A stretch of DNA of 16,988 nucleotides from Phycisphaerae bacterium. Its GTDB lineage: Bacteria; Planctomycetota; Phycisphaerae; Phycisphaerales; SM1A02. The notes below the pieces were generated by a model. That model was not told the origin of the DNA. It saw only the letters and a program-made list of their open reading frames with translations, and did not search any database. Shown here in pieces: positions 14,584 to 16,988 of this stretch. The stretch's first letter is position 1. The number at the start of each line of letters is the position of its first letter. The stretch lies in the NCBI GenBank assembly GCA_002718515.1, contig PBEX01000020.1, positions 78,272 through 95,259 of the forward strand, given 5' to 3'. Position numbers and translations under genes: made by a program.

Positions 14584-14602
14584 ATGGGACAGGAGTTTCT
14601 GT

Positions 14603-15280
14603 ATGAAAAAGCACATCATCTTCCTATCACTCATGACCTTGTTCGTTTTGGCTTGCACAACGATTGCTTCTGCATATCCCAAAGCAACAGACCATGCGAA
14701 ACGCTGGCAGTTTGACTTTGACCCAGGCGACCTTGCGTTTTACCGTGATGAAGATAGTGGTGATGGCTTCTGGGTCATGCGGTATGAAGTGACCAACAAT
14801 ACAGGGAACGACCGACAGTGGACTCCAAACATGGAACTCGTCACTGATAAGGGTGAAATCATCGTCGACGGCAAGGATGTGCCTCGTGATGTCCAACTTC
14901 GCCTCCTTGATGTGTACGGTGATGAGTTATTGAAATCACAGTCAAACGCAACTGGTAAATTCCTTCAAGGCAAGGAAAATGCGATTCGTGGTCTTGTCAT
15001 TTGGAGAGCAGGCGATGAGCGTGCGAAGGAAATCCAAGTCTTTGTCGCAGGCGTCAGCGGTGATACTGCTGATGTGGTTCACCCAATCACTGGCGAGAAA
15101 CACAAACTCCACCGCGTCATTCAACTCTCATGGAAAGTTGATGGCCCGCTAGATGACTTACAACTCGTGCCACTCCCAACTCGCCCAGTGAGTGGCGGCA
15201 CGAGCACTCGAAGGCTAACGACAGACGACAGAGACGCGATTAATGGCGATGAAGTCGTTCAAAAGTGGATTTTTAGGTAA
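14603..15280 (+). CDS. Exported protein of unknown function
   Basis: The 225-residue product has a strong signal sequence: MKK, a hydrophobic core (IIFLSLMTLFVLAC) and a signal peptidase I site ASA before Tyr25. VLAC at 15-18 is a weak lipobox, so a lipoprotein is an alternative. The mature part looks beta-rich, Ig-like: FWVMRYEVTNNTGNDRQW and the later AIRGLVIWRAGDERAKEIQVFVAG read like a domain comparing one measured property to another, and I recall planctomycete relatives without a named function. The AGGAG Shine-Dalgarno is 7 nt before the ATG. It appears monocistronic, with a GC-rich hairpin directly after the stop and the rpmA promoter beyond. Confidence 0.82.
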   Translation: MKKHIIFLSLMTLFVLACTTIASAYPKATDHAKRWQFDFDPGDLAFYRDEDSGDGFWVMRYEVTNNTGNDRQWTPNMELVTDKGEIIVDGKDVPRDVQLRLLDVYGDELLKSQSNATGKFLQGKENAIRGLVIWRAGDERAKEIQVFVAGVSGDTADVVHPITGEKHKLHRVIQLSWKVDGPLDDLQLVPLPTRPVSGGTSTRRLTTDDRDAINGDEVVQKWIFR

Positions 15281-15307
15281 ACCCCAAGGGGGTGTTTCTA
15301 AGGGGTT
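15280..15307 (+). terminator. GC-rich hairpin after the exported-protein gene, with two alternative pairings
   Basis: ACCCC (15281-15285) can pair with GGGGT (15289-15293, 3-nt loop, followed by GTTTCT) or, as AACCCC (15280-15285), with GGGGTT (15302-15307). The pairings exclude each other. The first resembles a weak terminator; the second overlaps the -35 of rpmA. It begins at the last base of the stop codon. Confidence 0.45.
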
Positions 15308-15333
15308 GAAGCGTACCCGCATTTTGATACAAT
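15306..15333 (+). promoter_or_regulatory. Promoter of rpmA (sigma70-type, extended -10)
   Basis: -35 TTGAAG (15306-15311, 4/6), 16-bp spacer and -10 TACAAT (15328-15333, 5/6) preceded by TGA, which forms an extended -10 (TGnTACAAT). The start site is expected near 15340, giving a leader of about 40 nt for rpmA. Confidence 0.65.
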
Positions 15334-15340
15334 ACGGGGC

Positions 15341-15357
15341 TCCAGCACGTGGCTGGA
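15341..15357 (+). promoter_or_regulatory. Hairpin at the 5' end of the rpmA leader
   Basis: TCCAGC (15341-15346) and GCTGGA (15352-15357) form a 6-bp stem with a 5-nt loop, at or next to the predicted transcript start and 8 nt before the AAGGAG. It could be a 5' stabiliser or an autoregulatory site; position is the only evidence. Confidence 0.45.
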
Positions 15358-15379
15358 ATACGAAGTAAGGAGCTTTGCT

Positions 15380-15652
15380 GTGGCCCATAAGAAGAGTGGT
15401 GGTTCAACCAACAACGGACGCGATTCAAACCCACAATATCGTGGTATTAAGTTGTACAGTGGTGAAACTGCGAAAGCAGGTTCAATCATCGTTCGTCAGT
15501 GTGGTACGAAGTTTAAAGCTGGTTACTTAGTGCGTCGTGGTAACGATGACACCCTCTATGCAACAGAGCCAGGACTCGTTCGCTTCAGAGGCAGATTTGT
15601 GGACATCGTTCCAGCAAATCCTGACGTCCCGCAATACACAGCGGTTGGGTAA
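15380..15652 (+). CDS. rpmA: 50S ribosomal protein L27
   Basis: L27, a large-subunit protein whose N-terminus reaches the peptidyl transferase centre. The N-terminal [17 protein letters not shown] and the core [26 protein letters not shown] match the family. At 90 aa it is normal length, and no N-terminal cleavage extension is present. It starts with GTG at 15380, with GGAG (15369-15372) 7 nt upstream. rplU (L21), usually just upstream, is missing here; rpmA has its own promoter and is followed by obg after 80 bp. The stop codon TAA is the loop of a perfect inverted repeat. Confidence 0.97.
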   Translation: MAHKKSGGSTNNGRDSNPQYRGIKLYSGETAKAGSIIVRQCGTKFKAGYLVRRGNDDTLYATEPGLVRFRGRFVDIVPANPDVPQYTAVG

Positions 15653-15659
15653 CCCAACC
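15643..15659 (+). repeat. Perfect hairpin whose loop is the rpmA stop codon
   Basis: GGTTGGG (15643-15649), the stop codon TAA (15650-15652), CCCAACC (15653-15659): a 7-bp stem with a 3-nt loop. No T-run follows. Confidence 0.7.
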
Positions 15660-15674
15660 CCCGGACCAATCCTC

Positions 15675-15717
15675 GGAATCCCTCACTTTTGATTTTCGGG
15701 AGGTTTTTCGGGATTCC
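15675..15717 (+). repeat. Inverted repeat in the rpmA-obg gap
   Basis: GGAATCCC (15675-15682) and GGGATTCC (15710-15717), perfect 8-bp arms with a 27-nt spacer containing T-rich stretches (CTTTTGATTTTC). A competing short pairing CCTC (15681-15684) / GAGG (15700-15703) is followed by TTTTT, so a weak terminator is possible. It ends 15 nt before the obg ATG. Confidence 0.5.
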
Positions 15718-15732
15718 CTTACACTGAATCAC

Positions 15733-16728
15733 ATGTTAATTGACCGAGCAAGAATCTTTGTCCGTGGTGGCAAGGGCGGTGATGGCTGTATGAGTTTTCG
15801 CCGCGAGAAGTTCATCCCCAAGGGTGGTCCCAATGGTGGCGATGGTGGTGATGGCGGTTCAGTTGTGCTCGTCGGTGATGCGTCTGTTGGCACGTTGCTG
15901 CCACTCACACACAAACCGCACTACAGGGCAGAGCATGGCGGGCAGGGCAAGGGAAGCCAAATGCATGGCGCAAATGGTGCAGACCGTGTTGTACATGTTC
16001 CCCTCGGGACGCTCGTCACAGATGAAGAAAGTGGCGAACTGATTGCAGATATATCTGAGGAAGGACAGCGAGTCGTTGTCGTTCCAGGTGGCAAGGGGGG
16101 TTTTGGTAATGAGCATTTCAAATCAGCGACGAATCAAGCACCCCGTGAGTTTACGCATGGCGAGCCGTACGTTGAGAAAATCCTTAACCTTGAACTGAAA
16201 CTCATCGCTGACATTGGATTGGTCGGTTTACCAAACGCAGGTAAATCCACGTTCCTGACTGCGGTGTCTGCGGCAAGACCAAAGACTGCTGACTACCCCT
16301 TCACGACTCTGCATCCACATCTCGGCATTGCTGAACTTGACATCAATCGCCGGCTCATTATTGCGGACATCCCAGGACTCATCGAAGGGGCCTCAGACGG
16401 TGCAGGGCTTGGCCACCGATTTTTAAAACACATTGAGCGGACGAATGCTCTGCTCCACCTCATCGATATCTGCCCCGTTGACGGTAGTTGCCCTGTTGAA
16501 AACTATAAGACGATTCGCAATGAACTTGAGCGGTATTCGCCAGAACTCGCTGCGAAGAAGGAACTGGTTGTCCTGAACAAGATTGACATGATTCCAGAAG
16601 CTGACCGGCTTGAATTGATGCAATCAATCTTTAAAGGGCTTGCGATTGATGACGCGCTCGTATGCTCTGGTGTGAGCAGGGAAGGCGTTCCTGCAGTCTT
16701 AGAGGCGTGTTTTAGAATCATTTCATGA
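15733..16728 (+). CDS. obg: Obg/CgtA-family GTPase
   Basis: Obg GTPases bind the 50S subunit and act in ribosome assembly and stress response. The N-terminal glycine-rich Obg fold (1-157) has RGGKGGDG (11-18), the GGPNGGDGGDGGSV run (31-44) and GGQGKGSQMHG (69-79). The G domain has G1 GLPNAGKST (165-173), switch I PFTTLHPHLG (189-198), G3 ADIPGLIEGASDG (211-223), G4 NKID (282-285) and G5 CSGVSREG (311-318). At 331 aa it ends right after the G domain, so it lacks the variable C-terminal (OCT) domain, as many Obg proteins do. No Shine-Dalgarno precedes the ATG; a TACACT lies 7 nt upstream, so a leaderless transcript is possible. Confidence 0.97.
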   Translation: MLIDRARIFVRGGKGGDGCMSFRREKFIPKGGPNGGDGGDGGSVVLVGDASVGTLLPLTHKPHYRAEHGGQGKGSQMHGANGADRVVHVPLGTLVTDEESGELIADISEEGQRVVVVPGGKGGFGNEHFKSATNQAPREFTHGEPYVEKILNLELKLIADIGLVGLPNAGKSTFLTAVSAARPKTADYPFTTLHPHLGIAELDINRRLIIADIPGLIEGASDGAGLGHRFLKHIERTNALLHLIDICPVDGSCPVENYKTIRNELERYSPELAAKKELVVLNKIDMIPEADRLELMQSIFKGLAIDDALVCSGVSREGVPAVLEACFRIIS

Positions 16729-16752
16729 CATCATAAGAAAAGCATTTATACT
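16725..16752 (+). promoter_or_regulatory. Promoter of the gene at 16759, predicting a leaderless transcript
   Basis: -35 ATGACA (16725-16730, 5/6), 16-bp spacer and -10 TATACT (16747-16752, 5/6). The ATG at 16759 is 7 nt after the -10, where transcription is expected to begin, and no Shine-Dalgarno is present. The -35 overlaps the obg stop codon. Confidence 0.6.
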
Positions 16753-16758
16753 ATCTGA

Positions 16759-16988
16759 ATGCTAAAGAAATCGATTATCACCATGGGGTTCTGTCTTGGA
16801 CTCATCATTCTGATCTATGGTGTTTGGGTTTTCGTTGCAGTTCAACGGACAGCGACAATCACAGTTGACTACAAAGCGAAAATCAATGAGGTTGCAGCTG
16901 CGATACCTCAAGATGACCGAGCATGGCCACTTTATCGAGAAGCCTCGATTGCACTTCGATTAGACCCTGAACCAAACATTTACCAGAT
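16759..16988 (+). CDS. Membrane-anchored protein of unknown function, N-terminal 76 residues (3' truncated)
   Basis: An ATG at 16759 opens a frame that stays open to the window end. It begins MLKKSIITMGF, then has one hydrophobic helix (about residues 10-28, GFCLGLIILIYGVWVFVAV), followed by an apparently soluble part (TVDYKAKINEVAAAIPQDDR and AWPLYREASIALRLDPEP). This is the layout of a single-pass protein with its C-terminal part outside the cytoplasm. The family cannot be named from the visible part. It sits 30 bp after obg and has its own promoter. Confidence 0.75.
   Translation, partial: MLKKSIITMGFCLGLIILIYGVWVFVAVQRTATITVDYKAKINEVAAAIPQDDRAWPLYREASIALRLDPEPNIYQ

Noticed and set aside
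1..16988. CRISPR arrays, insertion sequences, tRNA/rRNA genes, prophage or integrase signs
   Set aside because: No regularly spaced repeats, transposase or integrase frames, or tRNA-like cloverleaf sequences were seen; intergenic gaps are all under 250 bp.

Overview
The window most likely comes from the chromosome of a Planctomycetota bacterium, possibly a marine Phycisphaerae-like lineage. The evidence is an L17 with an internal insertion and a long acidic tail, several conserved-looking genes resembling planctomycete proteins I recall, moderate G+C, and many genes with no clear Shine-Dalgarno site. The class-level placement is inference; no rRNA is present. No mobile element, CRISPR array, tRNA or rRNA gene was found, and no stretch over 300 bases lacks a gene.

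Layout: (1) 1-2294, + strand, the end of a ribosomal protein operon: 3' end of rpsK (S11), rpoA, rplQ (L17), closed by a strong intrinsic terminator. rpsD is not between rpsK and rpoA. (2) 2377-5198, + strand: pheS, a four-helix membrane protein starting on a TTG that overlaps the pheS stop, and tyrS. pheT is not adjacent. (3) 5219-7083, - strand: cdaA (diadenylate cyclase) and a ybbR/cdaR-type regulator with an ATGA overlap; divergent from them (7125-8377, +) are an unnamed cytoplasmic protein and an unnamed lipoprotein with a TAATG overlap. (4) 8497-9273, +: a two-helix membrane protein. (5) 9279-11929, - strand: an exported helical-repeat (HEAT-like) protein followed 5 nt later by a DegT/DnrJ-family protein that has lost its PLP-binding lysine. 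(6) 12025-14567, - strand: dnaA, a 245-bp gap carrying DnaA boxes and AT-rich tracts (candidate oriC), and a two-domain GNAT protein. (7) 14603-16988, +: an exported unknown protein, rpmA (L27) with its own promoter, obg/cgtA, and the start of a membrane-anchored protein.

Most of the window is informational housekeeping (transcription, ribosome, aminoacyl-tRNA, replication initiation, ribosome-assembly GTPase), interleaved with c-di-AMP signalling and lineage-specific envelope proteins. The main departures from family norms are the lysine-less DegT protein, a CdaA whose DGA motif reads DLG, a TyrRS whose HIGH motif reads TIGN, parallel acidic tails on RpoA and L17, and several structured leaders or hairpins tied to start and stop codons.
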